Assembly: GCF_905475465.1 (NCBI RefSeq)
Contig: NC_062254.1
Span: 10,112,001-10,176,000 of the forward strand
DNA: 64,000 nucleotides
Reading direction: 5' to 3'
DNA from: Pieris napi
Taxonomy: Eukaryota > Arthropoda > Insecta > Lepidoptera > Pieridae
Made by a program: the position numbers and the translations under genes. The notes under the pieces are model-generated. The model was not told where the DNA came from, ran no database searches, and saw only the letters and a list, made by a program, of their open reading frames with translations. Positions 33,153 through 43,975 of this stretch are shown here, piece by piece; the first letter of the stretch is position 1, and each line of letters starts with the position of its first letter.

Positions 33153-33588
33153 TTATCTGTATTTGTTTCCCCGGAGTTGGTATCGACTAAAAGATGGAGG
33201 GTTTTGGCAAAAATGGCTCACGGTGTCCTCTATTTTCGCGGATTGTTTTTCTTTTTGAGATTTTAATTTGGATATTATTGGATCCCAGGTGTTTGACAAT
33301 TTTAGGCCGTCTTCTCTATTGAAATTGGGGTGTTTTTTGATTTCAATGGCTTCGCGTACCAATCTTGGGAAGAATCTTTTCTCTTTCGCAAGTACTTTCG
33401 GTTGGTCAAAGCGTATGTAGTGATTAGGCCTATCTAGTATATGTTCACAGACTGCTGATTTTGTGTGTCGTCTATGTCTTATGTCTGCAATGTGTTCTTT
33501 GAGTCTGCTGGACATATTGCGTTTAGTTTGCCCTATGTAAGACAGGCCACAGTCGCAATCCAGTTTGTATATACCTGCATCTTGCAAT
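33153..33588 (-). pseudogene. inverted partial copy of the Penelope GIY-YIG endonuclease
   Basis: Read on the minus strand this is open for about 144 residues and is nearly identical to the C-terminal part of the plus-strand frame ending at 35528: it starts QDAGIYKLDCDCGLSYIGQT and ends FSRYQLRGNKYR before its stop. One visible difference is Glu here for Lys in LVRxAIEIKK. It holds the whole GIY-YIG core but no reverse transcriptase. It belongs to the left arm of the inverted duplication and is not a separate gene. Transcription through the element would put both arms in one RNA, able to form a duplex of about 600 bp. Confidence 0.85.
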
Positions 33589-33604
33589 ACAACTATATAT
33601 AACT

Positions 33605-35528
33605 ATAAATATAAACAAAGGCTTAAATTTTGCAACGGCACCGCGAAAAATCCCTCACGAAGAAATTGTTAGTTACGTAGAGGAATGTATATTCAAAAAT
33701 ACGATACCAAAGGATGAGGCTGAAACCATACGGCAAGATATCTCGTGCATACTGCGAGCAAGCAAACCGCCAAAAAGAAACCTCACCTTCGCTGAAACAA
33801 AGGCTCTCGCGGAGCTAAAGGCGAACGAAGATTTGGTAGTACTCCGAGCTGACAAAGGGAATGCAACCGTTGTTATGGATACGTCGGAATACGAAAGCAA
33901 GATGGCTCTCCTCTTAAACGATGTCAATACCTACAAAAAAGTCGATAAAGATCCCACAAACAAGGTAATAAAACAAACATCTAGCCTCCTTACTAAATAT
34001 TCTGAAACACTGTCATTAGACGTCAAATCTTTAACAACAGCCTGCGTAAAACCTCCAAAAATGTATGGATTGCCAAAAATACACAAACACAACAATCCTT
34101 TAAGACCCATAGTCAGTCATATCGACTCACCCACATACAAATTAGCCAAACACTTAGTGTCAATATTATCCCCTCTCAGGGGGCACACTAGTGCTCATGT
34201 TAAGGACTCTTACCATTTTGTGGAAACATTGAGAGATCTAAAATTACTCCACAATGAAACCATGGTGAGTTTTGACATTGAGTCACTATTTACAAACTTA
34301 CCACTAAATGACTGCCTAGATATCATTGCAAAAAGACTTAGGGAACAGAACATGTCACCAGATTATGTAGATATTGTAAAACACTGTCTCACATCAGGAT
34401 ACTTAATGTGGAAAGATGAGTTCTATGTGCAGGTTGATGGAGTAGCCATGGGTTCTCCAGTGTCACCTATAGTCGCTGACATCTTCATGGAAGACTTTGA
34501 GGAGAGAGCTCTAGCCAATGCCCCGGTTAAACCTCGACTGTACAAGAGATATGTCGATGACACATTTGTAGTACTCCCCAATGACAAAATATCTGCATTT
34601 CTAGCACATTTAAATTCAATACACAAGAACATTAAATTTACTGTTGAACAAGAAAACAACAACTGTCTGCCCCTTTTTAGACATTTTAATTATACGCAAA
34701 GCAGATGGCACACTAGGTCACACAATACACAGGAAGGCAACCCACACAGATAGGTACCTCAATGGTGAATCCCACCACCACCCTTCACAACTGCTTTCTG
34801 TCGGTAAATGTTTGTTTCAGAGAGCCCAGCGTCTTTGTGATGATGCCCACCTCGAGGAGGAACTACAGCATGTCAAACAGGTGCTACACCGAAACAAGCT
34901 GCGCATCCCCCGGCTACATCACAAAAACAAAAACAAGACACAAACAGTTCCCCGCCAGCCAGCCTACTTGCCATATGTAAAGGGAGTTACAGATAGAATT
35001 AGCCGGATCCTAAAACGAGCTTCTATTCATACAATTTTCAAGCCGCACAAGAAGATTCAGCAATTCCTAAGACCAATCAAAAGTAACACCCCATTGCAAG
35101 ATGCAGGTATATACAAACTGGATTGCGACTGTGGCCTGTCTTACATAGGGCAAACTAAACGCAATATGTCCAGCAGACTCAAAGAACACATTGCAGACAT
35201 AAGACATAGACGACACACAAAATCAGCAGTCTGTGAACACATACTAGATAGGCCTAATCACTACATACGCTTTGACCAACCGAAAGTACTTGCGAAAGAG
35301 AAAAGATTCTTCCCAAGATTGGTACGCAAAGCCATTGAAATCAAAAAACACCCCAATTTCAATAGAGAAGACGGCCTAAAATTGTCAAACACCTGGGATC
35401 CAATAATATCCAAATTAAAATCTCAAAAAGAAAAACAATCCGCGAAAATAGAGGACACCGTGAGCCATTTTTGCCAAAACCCTCCATCTTTTAGTCGATA
35501 CCAACTCCGGGGAAACAAATACAGATAA
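33605..35528 (+). pseudogene. Penelope-like RT plus GIY-YIG endonuclease, one frameshift
   Basis: The frame begins inside the gene (NKGLNFATAPRKIPHEEI, a standard Penelope N-terminal motif) because the true start was lost at the inverted junction. Reverse transcriptase motifs follow: VVLRADKGNATVVMD, MYGLPKIHK, VSFDIESLFTNLPL (motif A Asp), GVAMGSPVSPIVADIFMED (motif B) and YKRYVDDTFVV (motif C, catalytic YVDD). An extra C in the run at 34670-34673 shifts the frame just after ENNNCLP; the next frame continues FLDILIIRKADG. The C-terminal GIY-YIG endonuclease shows GIYKLDCDC, LSYIGQT and SRLKEHIADIRH, and ends at the TAA at 35526-35528. Apart from the single inserted base and the missing start, all catalytic motifs are present. 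The protein would copy element RNA from an endonuclease nick. Confidence 0.9.
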
Positions 35529-35589
35529 GGCAACTTTCTCTGCAGCTGTGATACCTTTTGACATTCAACATCTTTTGTCTTCAGTCACC

Positions 35590-35635
35590 GTGACCACGCA
35601 CGCTGTAAAGCACGCGAAACGTCGGATAAATTTAA
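35590..35635 (+). ncRNA. hammerhead-ribozyme-like remnant in Penelope 3' region
   Basis: Family knowledge: Penelope-like elements often carry minimal hammerhead ribozymes ending in GAAACGUC. Here the plus strand reads CTGTAAAGCACGCGAAACGTC, split as CTGTAAA, GCACGC and GAAACGTC. The 3' core and GUC cleavage triplet fit, but box 1 should be CUGANGA and differs at two positions, including the catalytic G8, and no helix I is evident. The same form occurs inverted in the copies near 33060 and 3210, so it is a family trait. It is probably inactive. Confidence 0.3.
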
Positions 35636-35710
35636 AATTATGTCAAATAGTTGTAAATTTATAATAATAATACATAACTTTAATCCGGTAAAAAGCGTTT
35701 TTCTTTAAAT

Positions 35711-35724
35711 ATTACCTTTACTTA
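35711..35724. repeat. Penelope target-site duplication, right copy
   Basis: ATTACCTTTACTTA is identical to 32926-32939. Confidence 0.8.
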
Positions 35725-35884
35725 TTAACATTATGATAACTATTACCTGTTATTACAGACATCGCTGCTATGTAAATTTATTGTATGTTTCCTTTAGAAT
35801 ATCTCTTTTACCTATGTCTGTTTATTTGATACTTCATCCTTCCGAAATAGTTTCGATGTTATTATTATAATTATTACCAGTGCT

Positions 35885-36125
35885 TTTCTAAGATCATTTG
35901 TCAATCTAATAGGCAAGTAGGTGATCAGCCGTCTGTACCAGACGCACCCCGTCGACTTTTTGGGTCTAACGCAAACCGGTTTCTTCACGATGTTTTCCTT
36001 CACGGTTTGAGTGAATTTTAAATGCGCCCATAGACAGAAAGTTCACGGGTGCGCAGCCGGTGTTGAACCTACGACCTCAAGGATGAAAGTCGCACGCTGA
36101 AGCCACGAGGCCAAAACTTCTCTAG
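35885..36125 (-). mobile_element. SINE-C copy
   Basis: The reverse complement has the head TTGGCCTCGTGGCTTCAGCG, a damaged B box (GGTTCAACACCGGCTG), GTGAAGGAAAACATCGTGAA and GCTGATCACCTACTTGCC. It inserted close to the right end of the Penelope element (about 160 bases away). Confidence 0.78.
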
Positions 36126-36174
36126 TTCTTAGCTTAGATGTTACATAGTTTAGTCTATCTTAGTAGGGTAGATT

Positions 36175-36640
36175 TTATACATCTACCCTACTAAGTTCTT
36201 GATGGGGGTGTTAGGGTATAATTCATTAGAGCTTCGTAGGGATTTTTCGGTGGTCAGGTTTGGTTTGAGTGTAATTAAGAATGAAACGGAAAGCGCATAC
36301 TTGCTGGGAGAGATCATGAGGCTATACGTTCCGGACAAATATTGCCGCTGCCGGAAACATAACCTTTTCACTGTGCACTTGTGGCTCGCACTGTCCAGCG
36401 ACAACAAGCGCCCATTCCCCGGTTACTCTCACTGCTTAATGGGTTTCTCGACTCTTCACCGGAGAGCGACCTGTTTGAGAAGCTTATGGGGGTGGTATAC
36501 TGTGGTTTCAGAGTGTACCTGGAGGGGATAAGAGGGTAATGCACTGTGATGTACTGTAAATTTTGTAAATTTTAATTGTATTTTATTGTTTTTAGTCTAA
36601 GTTTAGCCATTGAGCTGTTAATAAATAAATAAATAGTTAT
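36175..36640 (+). mobile_element. 5'-truncated LINE, C-terminus and AATAAA-rich tail
   Basis: The plus strand encodes FLMGVLGYNSLELRRDFSVV, then FGLSVIKNETESAYLLGEIM and RLYVPDKYCRCRKHNLFTV before losing frame. It is the same LINE type as 27385-27877. The 3' UTR ends with GAGCTGTTAATAAATAAATA at about 36636. The C-terminal part after FTV is scrambled by indels. Confidence 0.72.
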
Positions 36641-38654
36641 AGAATATAGTATGTATATATTAGTTTTAAATCAATTGTGGCCCAAGTCGAGGATCCGATC
36701 AAAGGTGTCGCTCTACGTATCACTCTAATCGTATGACATTATTCTTGACATAGCTTAGGTGAAAAACCCGTGCACATTTAAGCATCACACCAGTAAAAAA
36801 GCCGCTTATCTGATATAAGGTTTTATCAATACGTCTTTCCACGAAGACTTTAATTTAGACGGCTTTAAAAACTTCCACTTTTTACGTTGCCATTTTCTTT
36901 TGTTCCTCCTAAACGATTTGCATTTAAACTAGTTTTTATCAGCAGGTAGATTCGACATTTTGAATTTTAGGATTTTTAAATGTCTCTACACTTAATTCGA
37001 ATTTATTTTAAATTGGTGAATAAATAAACTGTCCAACATATTATGAGGATAAAATTTTAGATAATTATTATAATGAATATTTTCTATTTCACTCATAAGT
37101 GTATACGAATATATATTTTTATTTATTTATGGAATGCTAGAAAAATTAGGTACCACATTATTCAGTTGAAATTTTATTTTTTAAAATCAAAAGTTAAGAA
37201 AGCACTTTTTTTTTTCTTTTTTTTTCAACATATCTACTTACAATAACAGTAAATTTCTGTTGTGGATATATGAACCTAAAGCACTGTGGTCCTTTAATGC
37301 TCAACCAGACGAATAATCCAACACAGTTGCAATCACTGAATCAGGCTAAAAATAATATATAGTCTATATGTTGTTGGCATTTTATAACCAAATTGATATA
37401 CAAAGCTGGGTCACAATATAATCCTCTTATCCAAATCTATCGCTTTGCGTCGACAAATCTCGTTTAATTTGTCATAACACGAGTGATAAATTGCCATGAC
37501 CTCACAAGCGCACTGACATGATATGAAGTGGCCTGCATACGTTTCTAATGTTTTACAAGGTTACGAGTAACGGTTCGTTTTGTCAATATTATTTAAGTTG
37601 AAAAGCTTTTAAGTTTAAGCGTATGTATAAATAGAATAATAATTTGTGAACTTTTTGGATTATAGTAAATTAGTTTTAATGAATTGAATCATGTTTAATC
37701 GTGGCACCTTTGAGACAGTTTTATAAAATAAATGTGCTAATTGTGCGTTAATCCGATAAAGTACATTATTTTTATAGTAGCTAATATAATAATACAAGTG
37801 CAGATAAAGTTCTTTAATTTCTTAATTCGAAAATTCACGAAGAATTTTTTTTATTAAGATATTCTCTTTTCTTTTGTATTGTAAAAGTAGATAATATTTA
37901 AAATGAATTTGGGAATATCAAGTGACCAACAGTCTCAAACGACACCCTTTGATCTATTCCTACTGCCCATCAGAGCTCAGTTTAATTATAAAAATAAACG
38001 TACAATCTGTGAAATTGCACAGCCCGGACCGTCCCAAGGGAAAAAGCTCAAAGGAAGTGGACACAAACCAGTATAAGAGAGGCGCAGGTGACGGAAATTC
38101 GTCTTTTATTCAATTTTAAATCATTTTCCAGACTGAACGAAACAGTAATTTTCTCTGGTTTATACATTTTTCACGTATAGAACTTAAGGTATACATTTTT
38201 TTTATGGGGTACGGTTTATTTCTGGAATCTAGAAAGATAATCACCCACCTATATAATGTGCTTGGCTTATAAGAAGATCATATAGTATGTGAAGGCCTAA
38301 ATGTACCTGAAACAAAAAAACGCAACATTAAATTTATGTTAATCAAATTATTCCAGTGGCACAGTAACCCTATATGACTCTTGCCTCATGCATGTGTTTC
38401 TTGCCTTATGCATACTTTTATTTCATGTGCAAGTATAGGATCAACTTTCCACGCTTGGTCGATAATTATAGGATATAAAAAAGGTCGGTTTACTCACAAA
38501 GTTTTCCATTAATAATAATGTAGTTTACTGATCTATAATCGCTTATGTAATCGTTATATACATAAGCCCAAACTACTTTGCAAACATTATATCATGTTTA
38601 TTCGTAAAGGGACATGATTAAATATTAAACAGCTATCTAATGCCTATCGTATTT
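36641..38654. other. AT-rich stretch without recognised genes
   Basis: A T-rich run lies at 37207-37226. I recognise no frame or family landmark in the remaining 2 kb. Confidence 0.45.
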
Positions 38655-39322
38655 GAATAACAAGGTCTATTAGCATTTTTCTAAATTATACCTATACAAG
38701 AAAAAGTGCAGCTAGGATTATTAAATGAAAACTACTTTACAGAAAATTACCTTAAAACAATTAAAACTCATTATCATTATTCAACAGGTAGAAAATTAAA
38801 AAACGAATTTCTATTACCAAAATACAATAACATATATGGGAAAAAACATTAGACTATATTATTCCAAATCTATTAAACTCGCTACCAGCTACACTATTTA
38901 CTAATATAACAAGAAACAATAGTAAATTTAAGATAAAAAATTACTTCATAAAACAAACAATTATAAATTATGCTTAACAAAAATCAGACTTCGTCATTTA
39001 ATTCATATTCTAATATTGGAACACATCCTGTATTCGAATGAGAATTCTCGTCAAGAACAGGTTTCTTGCATCGGCTAACTGTGGAGCGTCAATGTTTCAA
39101 TTGTTTATTACGTTGTTCGTGCGATTTTGATGGTTTAATGGTAAAAATGTTATATTGTATAGTATGTCACTCGCCTAAGTATGTAATTAATAAGTTAATT
39201 ATTTAAATATGTACGACGTCCCGGTGGACAGAAAAACTGTGTCCAGTGTGTGTTTCCACCACACCAACTTCTTTCTATTTAAGATCATGTATATAATAAA
39301 TAAAAAAATAAAAAATAAAATT
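38655..39322 (+). mobile_element. degraded LINE 3' end with A-rich tail
   Basis: The plus strand contains HYHYSTGRKLKNEFLLPKYN and, after a frame change, LDYIIPNLLNSLPATLFT and NNSKFKIKNYFIKQTIINYA with a stop near 38975. The R.......P........Y..P...N.LP...........FK..L..Y pattern is a LINE ORF2 C-terminus. A 3' UTR of about 310 bases follows, ending in AATAAATAAAAAAATAAAAA at 39296-39322. Confidence 0.6.
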
Positions 39323-39516
39323 TAATACATCTAAAATCTTACATTTATGCGCAAATGGATAATTTATGTGAAAAGAAACCCGCCTATTCTAAATTCCAAA
39401 ACCAACCACCCAATTTCCTACGAAATAAATTTAAAAAAGGTTCAATCTAATCTCTTTCAAGACCACTGGATTGTTATTAGTAAGTAAATAATATGCTACG
39501 TGTGATGCTACAAAAT

Positions 39517-39577
39517 CGTAGCAATTACCGTAGCTAACGTAGCTTTAACGTAGCAAGCGTAGCTTTGACGTAGCAAG
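39517..39577. repeat. CGTAGC mini-repeat (20-bp unit)
   Basis: CGTAGC occurs six times, starting at 39517, 39529, 39538, 39549, 39558 and 39569. The last four form two 20-base units, CGTAGCTTTAACGTAGCAAG and the same with one change (TTTG). Spacing alternates 9 and 11 bases. Confidence 0.8.
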
Positions 39578-40054
39578 CTTAGGTATCCTTTTAGACCCTT
39601 AGCAACTACTTGTGTATGTGAAGTATTTTCAATGGTATCCTTGCCGAAAATAACAGAGTAATACACGTCCCAATATATCTTCAAAGCAAGGACGTTGCCT
39701 CTTCAATACAAAGCAAACAAACTAGTCCATTATGATTGTATTCAAATGGCCTCTAACTTCACCACAAAGAGCCTCGGACCCGTGTAATGGATGAAATGAA
39801 TTTGATAAAACGGAGTCTGTCTACTACTTTATTTGTAAACTAACATTCTCGTAATGTAGGGTAACCATGTATTGAAAATCATCACATTTTTTGACAGCTG
39901 TGATATTTTTTTGTAAATACACTTAAGTTGCGAGCATTTTAAAAGAACAATACACACACATGACAGCGGTAAGTTGAAAAATCATATTAAATGTTATTGA
40001 ATTAAAGAATGCACCTATAGCGCACCACCACTATGGAACCAGCTGCCTTGAAGT

Positions 40055-40215
40055 ATTTCCGAACCAATTCGACTTAGGGTCTCTTAAAAATGGACCGTAC
40101 TAATTCTTAAAAGGCCAGCAACGCACTTGCGAGCCTTCTGGCAATGTGAGCTCCAGGTGCGGCGGTATCACTTAACACCAGATGAGCCTGCTCGTTTGCC
40201 TTCTATTACATAAAA
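40055..40215 (+). mobile_element. LINE-E 3' fragment
   Basis: In reverse complement to the other copies: AATTCTTAAAAGGCCAGCAA, CGCACTTGCGAGCCTTCTGG and GGCGGTATCACTTAACACC. It also keeps CCGAACCAATTCGACTTAGG upstream, part of the coding end. Confidence 0.75.
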
Positions 40216-40339
40216 AAAGCACCTGCGACTTATGGGCTAACTATTATAACAATTTTTATAGCTAACTAGCACCCGAATGACGTTGTATTGTAGACATGTC
40301 ATAAAAAAAAACATCCATTATATTCCTAACTATTCTTGA

Positions 40340-40425
40340 ATCCACTTGAACACATACAAAATCATCAAAATCGGTCTGGCCGTTTGGTAGGAGTTTAATT
40401 ACACACGCATAGACGATTGATATAT
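40340..40425. mobile_element. Helitron-like repeat fragment
   Basis: AAATCATCAAAATCGGTCTG and GCCGTTTGGTAGGAGTTTAA with CACACGCATAGACG resemble the TCGGTCYRGCCGTTTAGG block of lepidopteran Helitron-like repeats. No ends are visible. Confidence 0.4.
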
Positions 40426-41169
40426 TACAGCAAATAAATACTTATGTATGTCTATAGATTATTTTGTTTTTATTTATATACGTCCTGAACTTGAGTAAAA
40501 CAAAAAATATTGTTTTACTTTAATATTAAAATCCCGAATACATTAGAGTAAATTAAATGACATGAACGCTGTTACAAATTCCTAAAACAAGGTCTGATGT
40601 AAAATAAACAGAAGAATGCCCTGAGGCAAGAAACGTACATCCCTCAAAACCCAGTTATATCGTTAATTAAAATATTATAATAAACATTATGATACGCGTA
40701 CATTTATTTATGAAGTACTAGCTGGAATGGGATGCTCATCCTTGCTCAACTTGCTCAAGGCCCGATGTTGACAAGTTACCCACAATGTCACCTCATCCGT
40801 ATAGTTATTCTAAGTTATTGTTTTATACAGAAGTTTTATTGGATAATTATGTAGTAGTAGTCGAATGGGACGTAGTGTTCAACCATTTAGTCTCAATGAC
40901 TACTTATTAGAACTAGCTGATTCTGTCTATCATCCGGAAATTAGTTTCGTAGAAAATCTTACATAGGACATAGTTATCCGCTACTTCAATTAATTACCTT
41001 TTTGGCGGTGTGTATCTGTTTTAATATCAGTAATATTAGTCATTTTAATATAAAAGGTCCTTAGCAATACATATTTATTTTGCTTAGCCTGTGTATTTTA
41101 TAGTTGTGCAGCGCCACTAACTCGTTCTTCATAAATTAAGAGTGTGACTGAAAAAGAGGAAGTATATTT

Positions 41170-41405
41170 TATATTTTTATGATACCTGATGTTAAGTGTA
41201 ACCACCGCCTATGGACACTCTCAATGCCAGAGGACTAGTGTGTGTTGCCGGCCTTTTAAGAATTAGTACGCCCTTGAAGGACCCTAAGTCGAATTGGTTC
41301 GGAAATATTTCATTGGCAAGTTGATTTCACATAGTGGTGGTATGCGGCGAAAAACGCTCAGTATGTCTAAGGACGTCGAGGTAATACGGGTAGAATTCAA
41401 ACACT
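41170..41405 (-). mobile_element. LINE-E C-terminus and 3' end
   Basis: ACCTGATGTTAAGTGTAACC, GTTGCCGGCCTTTTAAGAAT, CCTAAGTCGAATTGGTTCGG, TTCACATAGTGGTGGTATGC and GACGTCGAGGTAATACGG span more of the family than most copies. The frame is broken by small indels. Confidence 0.75.
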
Positions 41406-41914
41406 ATTGTCGAAAAATATCTGAAGTATAAAGTAATGTTAAGGAATGATGTAGAATACTTTGTAGAAAACTTATGGACACCCGATCCAGCTAAGTTTTT
41501 CCATCAGCACAGACTCAGTTCCTAGTAAGGTGTTCCACAGTTTTATATTGAACGGAAACTTTTCCGAATAAAACAATTACCAAAGTCGAGCGTAGTTTGT
41601 TAACACGAACATTAACAGAAATGTTATATTGGGCTTCCTTTTGTATTAGCGCTAAGTTTGCCTGACTCTTTTGTCCTGCTACTTTTATTTATAGGAGTGA
41701 CAGGACTAACTTTCAAAAGTAATGTGAAATTAAGTCGATTTAATTAGTGTTTGGCATGTGAAGTTATAATTTATAGACGTGCACTCCAGCTGCTCACTCC
41801 AGAGAAAATTAATTTTATTTTGTCTGATCCTACAAAAATATTAGGACTCTTTAACAAATATGTATGTGATTGTTATAGGACAAATGGACATAATATTATA
41901 AGGTATCGTGTATA

Positions 41915-41965
41915 TTATATTTTTAGATTGACAAATGATCTTGAAACCGATACAAAAATCTGAGG
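41915..41965 (+). mobile_element. SINE-C 3' tail fragment
   Basis: AGATTGACAAATGATCTTGA and AACCGATACAAAAATCTGAG match the end of the SINE body; the head and middle are missing. Confidence 0.6.
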
Positions 41966-42049
41966 CCCAGATTTTAAGACGTTATGCAATCTATTTCAAG
42001 ACATCTGTCCGTCTGCGACAAGTTCAAGGTCTTGTAAATCTCCAATACT

Positions 42050-42346
42050 TTACCTTTGCTTTAGTTCTTTATAGCGTATTAAAGTAAATAAAAAGGTCAT
42101 GTTGACAGTCAGAACATGTAATACCGTCTCTTCAGCTGTATTGCTACAAGAACTGGCAGCACTTTGTCTAACCCTGAACCTGTAAAGATACGACAAGAAT
42201 CCACCGTGACCTGTCAACATCTGGGTAATCAATCCCGTTGGTTTTATTTGTTTAATTATCAAAAAGGCCGAAGCAACATTTGGAAGGAATAACTTACCCA
42301 TCATCTTTAAAATCAATATTATACACAAGGCAACTTCAAACATCAA
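42050..42346 (-). pseudogene. R1/I-type LINE ORF2 C-terminal remnant
   Basis: The minus strand is open for about 98 residues and contains TGLITQMLTGHGGFLSYLYR, FRVRQSAASSCSNTAEETVL and HVLTVNMTF. The TQ.LTGHG.F..YL.RF..R.S..C.C......ET..H.L..C pattern is the CCHC-like C-terminal region of R1- and I-type LINE ORF2 proteins. Key cysteines are altered (SSC where CxC is expected, and VNM in place of the final Cys), so the motif is decayed. Reverse transcriptase and endonuclease are absent. No poly-A end is seen next to it. Confidence 0.65.
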
Positions 42347-42888
42347 AATGTCGAAAGTAGACAGAAAGTAATTGATATAACTAGGTCAGTAAACTTTTTG
42401 CTTAAAACTTGAAGGAAATTACAGCAGGTAGTTTGTTTAACGATAATTGCTTTAATTGTTATTCATTTTTAACTACAGCACTTCGCTTAAGTATGATGTC
42501 TCCTTCAGGGGCTCTTCAAATGGATTAAGTAAAGCATTTAATCTACTAACTTCCTTTTAGAAAGTGTAGAATAAATGTTTGAGTATTTTCCAGGCATACA
42601 AAATAATATTTCCTAATAAAACGTCTAGGAATGTATGGTTCAAAGCTAAATTAATTAGAAACGACATGGTAAGATATAAACGTTACTCCCAAAAATAATA
42701 TATACTTTCAAACTTTACTTAAAATAACGAACACTTTTTTATCCGTCTTTAAAACATGCATTACAAAAGATCGATTAGTAAAACTTACATTAATATTTCG
42801 ATATAATTCGTATGAAGGCTACTCGTAGGATAGATCCTGAAAATACTAGGTTTATTTTGTACTAGTATTAATTGAAATATATTGTTTT

Positions 42889-43212
42889 TGAAGTTATAAT
42901 TCTTTAGGCGGGTGATGAAAAATTGATGAGAGTGAAATTTTACGACGCGCGCGCACCGTTACACAAAATTAACAGAATGAAGTTAGTTCTAGGTGGCATG
43001 AAAATCGATAATAACTATGACCAAGTTGTATATTCTAGTATTTTTATATATAGAACCTGTTTCGTAACAGAACAATTAAACAGTGTGAATAAATAAATAT
43101 TATTTTGGTGTTTACTAATAATAATTTTATTGATTAATTTTAATATTTATCGTTAATCACTACTGCATTTTAGTTATTTTTTTCAATACTCCAAAGAAGT
43201 ATTACTTCTAAC
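42889..43212. mobile_element. MITE with GAAGTTATACTTC-type ends, copy 1
   Basis: The left end is TGAAGTTATAATTCTTTAGG and the right end CCAAAGAAGTATTACTTCTA, inverted to each other. The inner GATGAAAAATTGATGAGAGT and CACAAAATTAACAGA(A/G)TGA recur in the copy at 49705. Right-flanking ACGCGTGTACATAAGTAC is shared by all three copies and may belong to the element. Confidence 0.65.
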
Positions 43213-43742
43213 GCGTGTACATAAGTACATAAACTCTTTTTTTTTCTAAGAATAGTCAAAAACCTACAATAATGTGTTTGGATGGACGCTTATTTATCAC
43301 TAAATCATTTTTATAATTGACACCGACAATTATAATACTTAGAGACAATGTTTTAAGATCAATCGTATCTTAACCAAAATATAATAAACCAAAACGAGTT
43401 CAAGGCTGTTTTAAATATTTTTATATTGCAAAAAGACATTAAAAACTATAATAAAAGCTTTACAAAGTAAATTACTGTAATACCCTACAACTTCAGAGCT
43501 TCCGTAAATAGAGCAGTTTATACAAAGCTCTATAAAATAAGCTCACTCGGTGCATTAAAGGCTGTTAAATAAAACTGAATATTAAAATAGTTTACACGGA
43601 CTATATTTTAATTCATTCCACAAACTCAATAAGCGTGTGAATATTTGAGTACATTTTATTATTGGATTTTAATGGTTTCATATTTTGTACTGGTGGCTTG
43701 ACCTTATATCTTTATAAATGACATAAGTTTTTAATGCTCTTT

Positions 43743-43757
43743 ACTGCCATCTAGCGA
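43743..43757 (-). promoter_or_regulatory. CTCF-like motif
   Basis: The minus strand reads TCGCTAGATGGCAGT and matches CCRSYAGRKGGCRSY at 14 of 15 positions. It lies outside any repeat that I recognise. Confidence 0.35.
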
Positions 43758-43884
43758 CGGAGCTAAATTTGAAGACCATCTGCCATTTTTATATCTTTTT
43801 CAAAATAATTTTACCAACCATGTTTTAATCTTCACAATTGTATTTTCTATTTTTGTAAGTTATTAGTTGACTTTATTAATAATT

Positions 43885-43975
43885 AAAAGGACGGCAACGC
43901 AATAACAACCTTCTGGCAATGTGTGTGTATCACTTAACATCAGGTTTGCCTCCTATTACATAAAAATAAACAGAA
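43885..43975 (+). mobile_element. LINE-E fragment
   Basis: TTAAAAGGACGGCAACGCA, ACCTTCTGGCAATGTG and TATCACTTAACATCAGG with an internal gap. Confidence 0.65.

Larger units (their letters stand above)
32940..35710 (+). mobile_element. Penelope-like retroelement with inverted terminal duplication
   Basis: A 2.77-kb element lies between two perfect copies of ATTACCTTTACTTA. Its last 0.62 kb (35093-35710: end of the endonuclease gene plus 3' UTR) is repeated in inverted orientation at its left side (32971-33588), where it replaces the 5' part. About 31 extra bases (32940-32970) precede the inverted block, as often seen at Penelope 5' ends. The arms are almost identical, so the structure is young. 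Inverted terminal duplications and 5' truncations are known for Penelope-like elements. Confidence 0.87.

Noticed and set aside
33153..33587. 144-residue frame as a separate GIY-YIG gene
   Set aside because: It is the inverted arm of the Penelope element and nearly identical to the main frame.
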